Source of the DNA: Salminus brasiliensis
Taxonomy: Eukaryota; Chordata; Actinopteri; Characiformes; Bryconidae
DNA length: 64,000 bases
Direction: 5' to 3'
NCBI RefSeq assembly: GCF_030463535.1
Contig: NC_132899.1
Span: 12,114,990-12,178,989 of the forward strand
The position numbers were made by a program, and so were the translations under genes. Numbering within the stretch: position 1 is the first letter of the stretch; each line of letters opens with the position of its first letter. The notes below the pieces were generated by a model. The model did no database searches, was not told the origin of the DNA, and worked only from the letters and a program-made list of their open reading frames with translations. Positions 29,351 to 42,510 of the stretch are shown in pieces.

Positions 29351-30650
29351 AGAAATGCATTCTAATTATAAACACTGATATTTTTAAACAAACTCTGCTC
29401 TGGAGACTATGTTTTCTGCCATTTTCATCTGTGGGTAACTTAGGGCTGCAAAGTATAGATCAGTATAGATCAGAAATCACTCCGAATGCAAGAGTTGTCT
29501 CTACACAGTTTGCATACCGAACTGAAGTTTTTGACGAGCATGCAGATTGGCCAAGGGATGCTGTGACCCGCTGTGGTGGTGTCTGCTAACTCACCCTCCC
29601 TACTCCGCTCTGGCAGCTAGTGGATGATCTGCCTCAAAACAAGAGCCAGCGGCATCAGCTACAGTCCAGACATCCTGAGCGTTTTGTCTTAACACATAAC
29701 ATTTATATTATATATAGATAGAACAGTGGAGCAGGTGTGTGGCTGGCTAGATAACCTAAGCTAATGCACTCTGAACCACCCTCCTGCCGGAGGACCAGAG
29801 ACTGTATACATATAAGACCTTTAATAGGACACGACTGTCACATTCAAATGCCCAACTAGCTTTAGCTCTTTAGCATTTTGTGATCATCTACTGGGTACCT
29901 GATCTGGTAGTGACAAAGGTTCTTTACTTTGGGATGACCTTCTATGACCTAACTCGGCTGCATCATAGGCATTGGGATACAGCTAGAGAGTGAAGAAGAG
30001 GAAAAGAAAAGAGAGAGAAAGCGAGAGACAAAAGAATTGGGGGAGAGACAGGCAAAGGAGGAAGGTTAGAGGGTAAAACATAAAGAGAGTGAAGAGGACA
30101 AAATAAAGCAAAAGAGAGAGAGAAATCTAAAGTATGTAAAAAAGAGAAGAGAAAGAGAGAGAAAAGGAAATGTTAGGATGTGAACCCTCCCTCACACAGT
30201 CTGTTGCTGCAGTGTACAATTACGCTACATGCTGACTCACTATCAGTGCTACTTCTTGCATAAAATCATATAAACTCATTTTAATATTCTCACTGAAGTC
30301 ACACTCACACACATAGACTGTACTCATGCTTAGGCCACAATGTTTTTGTGTGTGTGTGTGAGTGAGTGAGTGAGCGAGAGAGAGCGAAAGAGAGAAGAAA
30401 CAGAGAGAAAGGGCGCTGTGGCCACGGGCAGTAATCAGAGTAGATCGATACTAAAACGCATTACTGATGTTTTGCACTCAGCACTCAGACTCTTCTATGC
30501 AGCTTTTAATGAAACCTGTCTGTCTGCGCTCTGACCGCAGATACACACGACTGGAGTGTATCAGACTTTCAGCTGCAGTATCAAATATACACCCACAAGC
30601 TGAAGCTCTTTTGTTATGAGTGCAAACATTACACACTATTTGTCCAAAAG
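29351..30650. other. Intergenic, with GA-rich stretch
   Basis: No gene. 29980-30170 is strongly purine-rich on the + strand (GAGAGA and AAAGAG words), and 30340-30410 has (GT)n then GAGT repeats. The rest is unremarkable. Confidence 0.5.
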
Positions 30651-31137
30651 TACACTCTACAGACAAAAGTTTTGGGACACCTGCTCATTCATTGTCTCTT
30701 CTGATATCAAGGGTATTAACATAAATAATATCCTGCTTTTGCTGGAGTAACTGTCTATGTCACTGTCTGTCCGTCGAAGGCTTTCTACTAGATTGTGGAG
30801 CATGGCTGTGAGGATTAGACTTCATTCAGCAACAAGAGTGTTAGTGAGGTCAGGATGTTGAATGATCACCACTCCACCTCATCCCCAACCCCAAAAGTAC
30901 TGGATGGAGCACCAACTATCATTCCAGAGAACACAGTTCCACTGCTTCACAGCTCAATGCTGGGGGGCTTTATACCCCTCTAGCCCATGCTTGGCATTAG
31001 GCATGGTTCCAATAGCTCTCTACAAGGACTAGACAAGCTCAGTGTGTGTGCATTTGCACATCTATGTGTGATGGGTGGGGGGTAAAATAGCTGAATGTAT
31101 TAGAGGGGGGTCTACAAACATTTGGACATACAGTGTA
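30651..31137. mobile_element. Tc1-like short non-autonomous element, copy 5
   Basis: It starts TACACTCTACAGACAAAAGT and ends AACATTTGGACATACAGTGTA, in the same orientation as the copy at 17489. A TIR-like scrap, ACACTATTTGTCCAAAAG, sits directly before it (about 30632-30650), as if it had inserted beside or into an older end. Confidence 0.87.
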
Positions 31138-31151
31138 TGTCATTCTGATTC

Positions 31152-31547
31152 TGGGTGTACCCATTGCTGACACAGGCATTCAGTTGTACACACAAAGCTT
31201 GCATACTCTCCCCAGATCTGCATTTCCAATAGATTGGGATGCTCTGGAGCAGCTATGCAAAAGCCTAAAGTCACAATTAGCAATCCCAAACATCGCCTAG
31301 AGGAGTATATAGCCCCTCAGTATTGGGCTGTGGAGCAGGGGACCTGCATTCTCCATCAAAATCACCTGACCATACTGATGTTATTGTGGCTACATGTACT
31401 CAAATTCTCACAGCAATGTTCCACCATGTCAAGCCTTTCCTGAAGAGTAGAGGCAATTACCTCAGCACAGGAGAACAAACTCGATGAATGCTCTTGATTT
31501 AGGCAGAAATGTATGGGCAGGTGTCCACAAAATTATGAACATACAGT
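31152..31547. mobile_element. Diverged relative of the same Tc1-like family
   Basis: It is in the opposite orientation to its neighbour and separated by only about 15 bases. Shared blocks include TGTACCCATTGCTGACACAG, GGAGTATATAGCCCC and CTCACAGCAATG. It ends GGTGTCCACAAAATTATGAACATACAGT. The divergence is clearly higher than among the other copies, and the array at 40087 belongs to the same subfamily. Confidence 0.65.
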
Positions 31548-32181
31548 CCTGGCCAAAAATATTGCCACCCTTTTGTTTTTAGAAAATGCACTACTTTTCC
31601 CAGAAATGTGTTGCACATACAGAAACTTTGGTAATCACATTTCTTTCATTTGGAACAACACAAATCGGGTATCTTTCCACACAGAACCTCAGAAATCTAC
31701 TGGTAAAACTGTCATCATCATGTGATGCTTCACATGTTCAACCAGTTTAAATGGAGAACATTTGAGTGGTCAGAAATCTAAAGTCCACATCTAACACCTG
31801 TTAAGAGATCTCAGCAGTTGGGATAAAGACACCCTCTAAATCTGAGACCTGGAGCAGTTGGCAAAAGAAGAGTGGTCCAAAATTCCAGTATAGAGGTGTA
31901 AGAAACGCATTAATGGTTACAGAAGCGATTGATTTCAGTTGTTTCCTAAGGACATGCTACTAAATGTTCATTTGAGAGTGCCAGTAATTTCATCCAGTCC
32001 ATTTCTGGAGCTCGGTGTGGAACGCTATCAAATCTGGCTTGTTTTTCTCAGCCTAAATGCAAACAAAAAAATAATTAACACACGAATACCACAGCTTTTG
32101 TAATTGCAACAATGTCCTAGGATAAGTGGTGCATGTTCTGAAAGAAGTGCTGGGGTGCCAGTATTTTTGGCCATGGCTGTA
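31542..32181. mobile_element. 640-bp Tc1/mariner-like element with terminal inverted repeats
   Basis: The left terminus after TA is CAGTCCTGGCCAAAAATATT. The right terminus, read in reverse complement from TA at 32180, is CAGCCATGGCCAAAAATACT. These match over about 27 bases with few differences. No transposase is readable, so it is an internally deleted or non-autonomous copy. It abuts the preceding element with almost no spacer. Confidence 0.85.
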
Positions 32182-33340
32182 TAGTATGTTTGCTTAGCCT
32201 GCTTCTCCAAGACAAGCACATTTACCAAATAGGGTAATCTGAGCTGTTGCCCTGTGAAGAACAACAGGATAACTTCATTTAGTGCGGCTGCATGGGAAAG
32301 GACTGGAGAGAGACAAGTAGAGCAAAAATGAATTGTGTAAGGCCTGCTCCAAAAATACCCCCCTGCTGCCAACCCCCACCAGCAGGCAGTGCAGTGAGTC
32401 ATCCTACCCCCTCACTCTCATCTCCAATATCACCGAGACAGGCTGGAGCACTCTGCTACTCAGCTGTGTTACAGTCATGCTCATGGCAAAAAGAGAGCAC
32501 TTTCACAGCTGCATTAATGCACACATATCAATAGATAAATATCTATAGATTGGTTGGTCAAATAGAAAGATTCATCTGAGAGCTACACCATTCTGTCCTA
32601 ATAACTGTTCCTCTTTAGGATCACTTTGAATATTTTGTCCTGTACAATTACTGTTGCAGAACTCCAGAACCATTTTTAGTTCCATAATCATTTTTCTGAA
32701 GATATGTGAGATCCCTCTACCACCATGTGCTATTTTCACATCTCAAACAATGCAGTACTGGATTCATAACACTGGAATCTTTTTGCGTAGACCTGAATCC
32801 TTCCTGCTTAGAGAGAATACTGGTTTTCACCATTATATCAAGGACCAGGCTGCATTTCCGCTCAGATTCACCACCCACGAGTGATCAATTCTGAATGCAA
32901 TTATTGGCTCGAGGTGACCTTTCTGTGTTCTGCCCCCACACCTAGCTCACAAATGACCATGTCCCCTAGGAACAACCATCAAGAGGCAAATATAACTGGT
33001 GGAAACCTCTAAGGATTAACTGTTCCAATGGTTGCATTCTAGCACAGAATGAAGCACAGGAACATCCTAATATGGAATCTTGACATCTTCGATCCACCAG
33101 GTGCCCGATTGTAAAATGACACAAACAAAATTGTTGACAGTCACCAAATGTATACGCTTGCTTGAACGTATATGAGTTAGATAGAGAAGTACAACGGGAA
33201 ACATGCCTTCAGGCATCCTTTGAACGTTCAGCTGAGGACTAGCAGTCTTTAAGCCAAGCTTCAACCCCTTACCTTTGTCCAAAGCCAAATGTTAAAGGGC
33301 AGAACAGATGGGATGAAGCATTGTCGTTACTATTTATGTT
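32182..33340. other. Intergenic DNA, nothing recognised
   Basis: No gene or repeat I can support. Confidence 0.45.
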
Positions 33341-34316
33341 TCTTAAAATGGCCTGTAGCTGTTTAGAACAGGGGAATTCTGAACAGTTTGTGTCTTATCA
33401 GGTAGTCCATGGTGGAGTTTAAGATATGGTTTGGGTAATTATCCTGTAGAAGCTATCCGCTCTTTAGCTTCAGCCTTTTGACAAAGTGTTTGATATTTAA
33501 GGATTTGCTGGTATTCTGTTCACATGCAATACTGCCAGTGTCACTGGCTGCAACACAACGCCAAAGTATGATAGATCCAGCCCCAGGCTTCACAGTTGGC
33601 AAATGTTCTTTTCATGAAAATTTTCCAAATGTACCTTTGCTGACAATGGCCAAAAGGATCTATTTTAACTTCATTAGTCCACAGCACTTGTTCCCAAAAC
33701 TCATCTGGCTTGTGGCATCTTTTGTCGCAATGCTACTTAAAATTGTGATTTTAATGTAATCATAATTAAGGTTTCTATATTATGACTCTTCCATGTAAAT
33801 TATGTTTGGAACAGTGCACCACCACTCCTGACTTAACTTTCTGTAGTTTGTTGGTAATCATATGGAGATTTTGCCTGTCTTACCGGCATAGGTGCATTTT
33901 TCTTGGTCTTCTATGTTTCACATGACCTCTACAGTTCCTCTGAACCACAAATAATTAAACCGCATTAAATCTCCTTATATCCTTCAACTGCCTGGTGGCC
34001 ATTGATTACTTTCATTTTCCCACTGCCATTTAGCAGTTCCTAGGTAAAATTTTTGAAGACCTGTCTAGACCTGATTTGCTAATTAAGAGACCTTATCTGA
34101 GACCTTGTCAAAAAAATGTATGACCCTTTGCAGCACTTAGTTGTTTAAACCTTTGCACTGGTCACATTGGTGATCTTAGGTTGGTGTGTTAGGATTTGCT
34201 GAAGTGTTGTGCTTTATGTTTGATTATCTTCAAAGGTTGTTTAGTATTTCTGAATAAAAAATAAAGTAACGTGTATTTTTGGCCAAGGGTGCCCAAACTT
34301 TTGCATACGACAGTAT
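33341..34316 (-). mobile_element. Tc1-like transposon fossil, copy A
   Basis: The right end reads GTGCCCAAACTTTTGCATAC then GACAGTA, a fish Tc1 terminus. The body is the antisense of a transposase gene (for example TTCATTAGTCCACAGCACTT, CAAAACTCATCTGGCTTGTG, where transposases encode the D-E-S-like catalytic segment). The left end is truncated. Stops and frameshifts abound. Confidence 0.7.
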
Positions 34317-34837
34317 ATTGAATTGCCAGTGATATTCTGACATGTGAAGTGTCTTTTAACTAGATTAAAAAAAGCACACCTGCTACATATCCCCATATTC
34401 AGCACCTGCACTACAAGCACTCTCTGGACTGGGAAGAAGAAGTCAGGCAAAGCTGAAGGAAGGGAGCATTCAAGGACTCAGTTAAGATCAGGACAGAACC
34501 CTCAGAGCCGGGGTAACTAATGCAAACAAGAAATTGAACCTTGTCTTTTTGGATAAAATGAGATGTAATTTGAAGAGTCTGCCAGAGACAGCAGAATGCA
34601 GCGTGTTGCCACTGGCAGGTGCAGACACTTGCTAAGATGGTGTGCCTTGATTCGACACTGCTTGAAAACCACTCATGTGACTCATCAGCATCAAAGTCAC
34701 ACAGAGCTGATTGTAAACATGACTCACTCTCTGCCTACTGATCCGACTATCACAAGTTCATCAAGACCAGAATTTATTACATCCTTTTTCTGCTACAACA
34801 AAACTTTACATTATGTTTTGTGATATAATGGGCATAT

Positions 34838-35395
34838 ACAGTATTCAATATTATTTAACCCCCTTTGGAAATTAATTGTTTTATGAAAATGGCCTGTAGA
34901 TGTTTAGAACTGGGGATCGTGAGGGCCCTTCTGAAAAGTTCAGTTTTCAGGCAGTCCATGGTGGGGTTTAAGATATGGTTTGGGTAATTATCCTGTTGTA
35001 GAAGCCATTCTCGCTTCAGCCTTTTCACAGACGGTTAGACATTTAAATCCAGGATTTGCTGGTATTCTGTCCACATGCAATACTGCCAGTGTCACTGGCT
35101 GCAACACAACACTAAAGTAAGATAGATCCAGGCCCATGCTTCACAGTTGGCAAATGTTCTTTTCATTAAAATTCAGTTTCCAATTCTCCAAATGTACCTT
35201 TGCTGATTGTGGCCAGAAGGTTCTATTTTGCCTTCATCAGTCTGCAGCACTTGTTTCCAAAACTCATCTGGCTTGTCTAGATCTAGAACTGTGATTGGTG
35301 ATAAGATCACAGTTATGGTTTCGATATTATGGCTTGATATTATGTTTGTGCAAGCAATGCTGCGCAGCGGAACAGTGAACCACCACGTAGAGAGT
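34838..35395 (-). mobile_element. Tc1-like transposon fossil, copy B
   Basis: It repeats copy A closely: GAAAATGGCCTGTAGATGTT, GGTAATTATCCTGT, AGGATTTGCTGGTATTCTGT, ACTGCCAGTGTCACTGGCTG, all in the same order and orientation. It begins with TACAGTATTCAATATTATTT, a likely terminus. The related material may run on to about 35570. Confidence 0.7.
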
Positions 35396-36901
35396 TAATT
35401 TTCCATTGGATTTTCTTTTATTAGCAAAATGTACAAACGTAGCTGTTATAAACCAATAAAACAAGAACCATTCAACCTCTCAACACAACTAATATAAACC
35501 ACATTCAACACAAAATGCCACTTTTAATGATTACTGCAGCCTCAATCAACCCCTTCATGATGTGCATAAAAATGTCTTTTTCATTAATATACAGAACCTT
35601 GTATCTCCAAAATAGCAACTTTACAGGAGAAGAAAAAACCTTTCTTAACTTTCATTGAAAGTCAATGTAAAATTATTTACTCATTTAGGAACCTTTCAAT
35701 TGGTCCATTCTCCATGAAATCTTCACACAATGTAAATAACTTCCAGATTCAAATTATATCAAACAGTGAAAAATGACAAAAATAGACATACAAGTTATTA
35801 AACTATTAATAGGAGCAATTATAATTTCTATGTGTAATAACTAAATAGTAGGCTCAAGAGGTTAAGGTGAAAAGATGTGGGTCTGCAAACACATTAAATC
35901 ATCTTCGATGGAGGAGGCAGGTTAGCACCTGATCTAAAAAAAAACTTTCACATTCACACCCTTCTCCTGCAGAGAGAGAGCAGGGCTGAGGACAGTGCTT
36001 TGCAGCGCATTTCAGCAATGCAACAAAGGAGCCAGCGGGTCATAAGAGAACTCTGTCAGTGAGAGCAGTGAGAGAGCAGAGTGTGAACCCACAGCACTGT
36101 GGTCAAGTACTCCCACCACCCTTCACCACTTTGTCCAGCCTCATGAGCTAAGAGGTACTGACTTCAAGCACTGACCTTTTTAGTTCTAACCAGCCAAGAG
36201 ACCACGGATGAGCAGGAGGCCATGTCTTCTCTCCATACGTCTTCACTACCTGCAGAGAGACAGCAGTCTACATTACTTCATATATACCTTTCATGCAAGT
36301 GTGCATGATCAGGTAACCAGTATTACCACATTAAGATCTTTACATTTTTTATTTTTGACTTTGATGTTTGAGTCAGTTGAGTCTTACAGACCTAAACTTT
36401 ACATGTTACTGTCTGGGTACTAGCCTTGGACCTTGGACCTCCCTTCTACATCCCTAACCAACCTTTCCATCCAAAGTCCAACCACACTTTCACACACTTT
36501 CCTCACCCTCCACTAACAGAGATAAATCCTAGGCAAGAGGCCTATTATACCCCTATTATGTTCTGAGACATCCTGTCACGCATGTGCATAACCCGCCATT
36601 ATCCACCCATAACCAGCCGTACTCGAGTTTCTGCAAATGTCGTTCATGAGACCTTTAGGAAGATGCATACATGCTTATAAATTCTAGCATATTAAAAAGC
36701 CAACCTGGTACGCATTTGCCTAGAAGGATTTTCAGTGCTTATTTGTGTTGGCCCCCATGTTGCAGACTTCAGTCAGCACTACAGAGTGAACCTCACAGCT
36801 CTGTGCATAGCTGTTGTATTCCTTCCTGACGCTTACTGCTCACACATCTCTCTTCTCATGTAGAGACATTTGCAGCTGACGCGGACATTCTGTTACAGAC
36901 A
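35396..36901. other. Intergenic DNA, nothing recognised
   Basis: AT-rich, possibly including the weathered end of the preceding transposon. No gene supported. Confidence 0.45.
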
Positions 36902-37431
36902 TGTGAAGGACACCCCATATGGAAGGCCCCTTCTATGAATGACAGCATTCAGCTACTTTAAGTTGCACCCATTGCTGACACAGATGTGCAAATGCACACA
37001 CACAGCTTGTCTGGTCCCTATGAAGAAGTACTGCCAATAGAATATGACTCTCTGGAGCCTATTGGCACTATTCCTAATGACAGATATGAACTAGAGGGGT
37101 ATAAAGCCCCCCAGCATTGAGCTGTGGAGCAGTAAAACTGTCTTCTCTGGAATGATGGTGAAGCTCTATCCAATACTTCTGGGATGAGTTGGGGAGTTGG
37201 GAATGAGGTGGGGTGGTGGTCATCCCATACCCTGTCCTCACTAACACTCTCGTTGCTGAATGCAAATAAATCCTCACAGCAATGCTCTGATATCTAATAG
37301 AAAACTCTATTTCCCTGGACAGTAGAGACAGTTACTTCAACAAAAGCAGGATAAACTCTTTTTTAATACCCTTGATTTCCAAAGAAACAATAAATGAGCA
37401 GGTGTCCCAATACTTTTGTACATATAGTGTA
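36902..37431. mobile_element. Tc1-like short non-autonomous element, copy 6, near full length
   Basis: It runs from CACCCCATATGGAAGGCCCC through TACTTTAAGTTGCACCCATT, GGTATAAAGCCCCCCAGCAT and ACAATAAATGAGCAGGTGTC to CATATAGTGTA. Opposite in orientation to copy 4. At about 530 bases it is one of the longest copies. The left terminus is altered. Confidence 0.85.
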
Positions 37432-38910
37432 TGTACATAAACTATTTTCTCATTTCAAAACCTGTATCTCATTTGTTATTTTAGCACTATCAAATACCTC
37501 ATAACGAAGAAATAATTATGTACATATACTATTTTCTCAGTTATCACAGGAATCCTTTGGAGATCTTGTGGAGTCCATACTGCGTCAGTGTATATTTCCT
37601 CATGTACTAACTGTATGGCAGTTTATGTAATGCATTATGAAATTTCAATATATATCAACCTACAAATTCAAAATATTCTATACAGAGACAAGAGCTTATA
37701 TGTAAAAGAAGAAAACTGCAATTCTCACATTAGATCACAAGCTTTACATCACAGCTACAAAGAAGGGCTCAGCCAACAAAGAACAATGATACACGTCTAT
37801 ATCAGGAATTCCCCCCACTATCTCCTCTCTTTGTAAGAAGTTATAGATTATGTAAGTATGCTGTACAGAGTGCTTGCCAGGGCTACATAGTTAGCTATAT
37901 CTTGGATGAGTCACATATCCTCAGTGTGATATGGGCTTATTCATATTGCACACACTCCCCCAATCACACATTCTGTCACTCCTATTTATACTGCATCCTC
38001 GCCCCTGTCTGTCCAGCTCTCACAGCTTTACCCTGTTAATTAGATCTTAAGGAAAACCACAGGACAGAAGCAGGGAGTGCTATTCAATGGCTGTCTGGTG
38101 GAAATACTGATGAGAAATTTGTTGATGTCTTTGTACTCATTAGTGCTGCATGTGGAAATCTTGTATGTTTCTCTCTCCTGAATCTTGCGGTAGAAACACT
38201 CAGAACACCATGGCCATGACAGTCTCATCCAGACATGTGTAGGTGGGCACTTGCATACATGTCTAATGCATGTAGGTGCTTTAAAAGGTCATTTTCCTAC
38301 AATTTCCTTGCAGATTTCTGCTCAAGGTCATTGTTTGTGTAGCTATTTACACAGAGCATACTTTGTAATCCTGTTTGAAATGACAATATTGCCACCTTTC
38401 TTCATCCTTTAGAAGAACCAGGCTCTTCTGAATGCTATATCTAAATGAGCTTGGTTCTAAATGCCTTCCCTGAATTGTACCTCAAAGTCTTAGGGGTCTT
38501 AGTTGAGCTAAGCGTAGCCCGATTACAACATGTCACCCAGGCTGATTTTAGTTGGACTATCTGAGGTAAATCTGAGCATGTGAACCATTAGATGGGTCCA
38601 CGACTTCTGCAGTTATACACAAGTAATGACAGCTTTCTGACTCGAAAACAAAGGTCCATTTTCAGTACTGTTTTTAGCGTGCCCTCGCAAACTTTCACTC
38701 ACCACTTGGAAATGCGTCACATCCACGTTGTACAAGCCTCTCTCAGCACGGGGGGTGGGGGGGGGGGGGGGGGGGCAACGAAGAATGGATTGTTCAGTTG
38801 GAGCTCAATCAAACATGAGTCAGAAAAGGTGAAAGAGTGATGAGGAGGAGCTAATGCTCTTGTTTAATATTTAGTCAGAATCTATAAGATATAAGATATA
38901 AGATGTTTAA
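37432..38910. other. Intergenic DNA with a G homopolymer
   Basis: No gene supported. It includes the G tract listed at 38750. Confidence 0.45.
38750..38775 (+). repeat. Poly-G tract
   Basis: Twenty-six bases, all G except one T at 38756. It can in principle form a G-quadruplex on the + strand. Its length is likely variable between reads. Confidence 0.95.
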
Positions 38911-39384
38911 TACACTATATGTCCAAGTGATTGTAGATACCCCTTCTAATGACTGCTTTCAGCTACTTTAAGTTGCACCCATTGTTGACACAGATATGCA
39001 AATAAACACACACCCACACAGCTTGTCTAGTCCCTGTAGAAAAGTATTGACAATAGAATAGCTGATTAACGGGAACATATCTACACCATGCCTAAAAGGG
39101 TATAAAGCCCCCCCAGCATTGAACTGTGGAGCAGTGGACCTGTGTTCTCTGAAATGATGGTGCTCCATCCAATACTTTTGGGATGATCATCCAACATCCT
39201 GACCTCACTAACGTTCTTGTTGCTGAATGCAATCAAACCCCCACAGCAATCTAGTAGCAAGCCTTTTTCCCTGGACAATAGAAAGAGTTACTCCAAAAAA
39301 AAGCATAAGCTCATTTTAATACCCTTGATTTCAGAAGAAACAATGTATTAGCAGTTGTCCCAATACTTTTGTCCATATAGTGTA
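38911..39384. mobile_element. Tc1-like short non-autonomous element, copy 7, intact ends
   Basis: Both termini are clean: TACACTATATGTCCAAGTGA at the left, CTTTTGTCCATATAGTGTA at the right, with TA at each side. About 474 bases, no coding capacity. Confidence 0.9.
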
Positions 39385-40086
39385 GCTATGCCCTGTCCTG
39401 TCACTTTAAAAAGTGACACATCAGAAACAGGAATAAGTACCCCTCCCCTCACACACACTTACAGATACACACACACATTTGTTCTCAATTCAAATATATT
39501 TTTCTGGTTGACCCAATTAGAGTCTCTGCTCAGTCTCCGGTCCAATCAAACCCGACCATGTGGTAGGAATCCCCGTCACCTTGGCAACTATGAGGTCACA
39601 CTCCGTTCCAGTGAGCTCAGTCTCAGAGTGCACTGGCTGAAGGCCTTGTTAGAGGAGATATTAGCTAAAGGCTCACGAAACGAGAATTCTATCCCTTGCC
39701 GGAGCAGCTGCTCTGCATGCGTGTGTGTCTGAGGCGTTCATGCACGTACATTGCAGCACAAAACAGCCAGTGTGCATCCTAAGCTTGTTCTTCCTGCAGT
39801 TGTGTCGCGTTCAAAGGTTTACAGGGTATTCCCTCTGTCGTGTGTGTTGAATATCCCTGCGAATGCTGCTGCTGTGTGTGTGTGTGTGTGTGTGTGTTTG
39901 GTTTCATGTGCTGAATATAAAGCACTGCATCTCAGCAGCTCATTTCACACTCATCTCTAAATCAGCTTTCTGCTACATGATACACAAGCGGCTGCAGCGA
40001 GCAAAACTACCCCAGAACTCCCCTTGATTTCTGTAGATTAGAGAATGATCAGAAAGGGCTGTTTTCAATGTATATTATCCAAAAGG

Positions 40087-40858
40087 TGAGTGTCCAAATG
40101 TATCCAGACACCCTTTCTAATCAGTGAATATTAGTTCTTTAAGGTGCACCTATTTCTGACACAGGTGTACAGTTGATAATGGATGGGATAATAATGGGAT
40201 GTGGGAATAATGGGAAGATCACCATTTCTAATGCCAAGCACTGGTAAGGGGGGTATGGGGTAACAAACCCCCCAACCCCAACACTGGGCCGTGGAACAGT
40301 GCATCTCTGAAGTAATGGAGCTCCATTTGATATCTTTGGGATGAGTTGGAGCAGGATCAGAACAGTGCTTCTGATAGAATGGGATGCTCTGGAGCAGCCA
40401 CATATGAGCATAAGATCACCATATCTAATGCCAAGCACTGGTTTAAGGGCTACAAAGGACATGCTCCACAGTTCTGTAACTGTATGCTCTGGAGTGATGG
40501 AAGAATAAGTAGGATTTGTGATCCTCAGCTAATTACCCCACATCCTGTCCTTACTAACTGTTGTTGTGTCTGGATGCAATCAAATTCACATAACAATGTT
40601 GCACACACACACTCAGAGCTTGTATAACTTCCATAGACAGCACTGGTAATAAAAGGACTGGTGGGTCACCATCAATATGTTTGGAATGAGGTGCAGTGGG
40701 ATTCAGGATCCTGAACTAATTACCCAACATCCAGTCCAGTACCGGTCCTCACTACAGTTGTTGTGGCTGAATGCAACCAAATCTTTATAACAATGTTGTA
40801 ACATCTTGCATAAAGCCTTCCCAGAGGACTAGAAGGAGTTACTGCAGTGAAGGAGGGA
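40087..40858. mobile_element. Complex array of the diverged Tc1-like subfamily
   Basis: It starts GTGTCCAAATGTATCCAGAC. The block ending ATCTAATGCCAAGCACTGGT occurs twice (about 40210 and 40420), and the block CAACATCCAGTCC/CACATCCTGTCC with GTTGTGGCTGAATGCAA also occurs twice (about 40540 and 40725). So at least two copies are nested or partly duplicated. Exact boundaries cannot be set by eye. Confidence 0.6.
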
Positions 40859-41565
40859 CACTGGAGTTAGACGTGTCTGTTCGTGCTGACTCAGAGGGAA
40901 AGGCGTGGCAGAAGAGGAGTGAGGAGAGCTGATTTGAAGATGATTATCTTCAACATGGAGATGAACTGCAGAGTTTTCCCAGGTCCTCCATTAGCCATTA
41001 TTATTCTCTCTGTGGTTCCACTCTTCATCCATGTTTAACACAACATCCCTTTCACACAAAGGAAAGCACTCGCTCTTGTTAAAATGTTAATGACGGCACC
41101 AATAAATGAATCGAAAATGAAAATGGCCTTTGCATGTTTTATGAGGACTGTTGGCTGACTGCTGCACACAGAGGCCAAGAGACCAGCGAGCGCAGAGGAA
41201 CTGCCAGCCAGGGAACGAGAACTAGAGCGCAGAAGGAGAGGAGAAAATAAAAAAGGAGAGCAAAAATATGGAGCAAAGGCGGAGAAAGAGAGGCAAGGCA
41301 GTGATGGCGAGCAGAGAAGAAGAGTTAAAAGCAGAAGAAAAGGAGGGTGTAGAGGACTGTCATTTCATCTCACACTTCCACTCCCCCTTGTCCCCTTTTG
41401 TTTTGCTTGGTGAAATGTTAATACGACATGGAGCACAGGGCAGAACCGAGGATCAAAAATAGGTCAGAAGGAAAAGAAAAGAGAGAGAAGAGGGGGTGAA
41501 GAACAGCTTGCTCCATGATTTAACACAGAAGAGGGAGAACGCGCGAGGGAGACACACACAATAAG

Positions 41566-41619
<54 letters not shown>

Positions 41620-41712
41620 TGTGTGCATTTTTTCAGATACTAATGGTACTCTGAGGCTCATTACTGCATGCAGGCTGAACATCAGAACAACAGAATGAGT
41701 GTGAGCAATTAT

Positions 41713-41752
<40 letters not shown>

Positions 41753-41892
41753 CGCTCCTGTGTGTTTGAATCTCAGCCCTCACTGCTGTAATACACACTA
41801 GGCCCTTGCATGCTTTTATGCAGTGTAGGTCAACTGCATACATCAGTACAGTTCAGGCCACTAAAAGGAACAGTTTTCCTTGCTGACACCAG

Positions 41893-41930
<38 letters not shown>

Positions 41931-42183
41931 ACACTTACACATACCCTTTTGCTCTCAATTTCTCTTCTTCGCCTTCACTCTCTTGCTGATGCTGGAGCTC
42001 ACAGGGGACATGGTGGGGGGACGCAAAGCAGGGGCAGCATCTGAGGAACAGTATTATACAATCGGAGGGATAGTGTGTGTGTGTATGTGTGTGTGAGACA
42101 GAGACAGCGTGAGAGAGAATAAGAGCGGAACAAAGCAAGCTATCAAGAGAGCAAGCAAAAGCACGAAACAGGGGTTGAAATGC

Positions 42184-42422
42184 ACTCTTTAATATATGGT
42201 TCTTCAAGGGTTCTTTTGACAACTCAAAGAACAATGTGAATGCTTTAATGGTTCTTTGCCTGTTTATCGGGTCCTTCATACTGGAGGAAAACCTTTTGAA
42301 GATGGTTTGAGATAGCACCAAAGCTACTATCATTACGAGTGAAAGAATCTTTTCCAGTGCTACAGAACCGTAGAAGAAAAGAACTGTGGAGGAAAAGATG
42401 GAGAGAGAGAGACAAAGTCAAG

Positions 42423-42510
<88 letters not shown>

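Noticed and set aside
32028-32402. 124-codon open frame on the - strand
   Set aside because: It overlaps the terminal repeat of the Tc1-like element ending at 32181 and resembles no protein.
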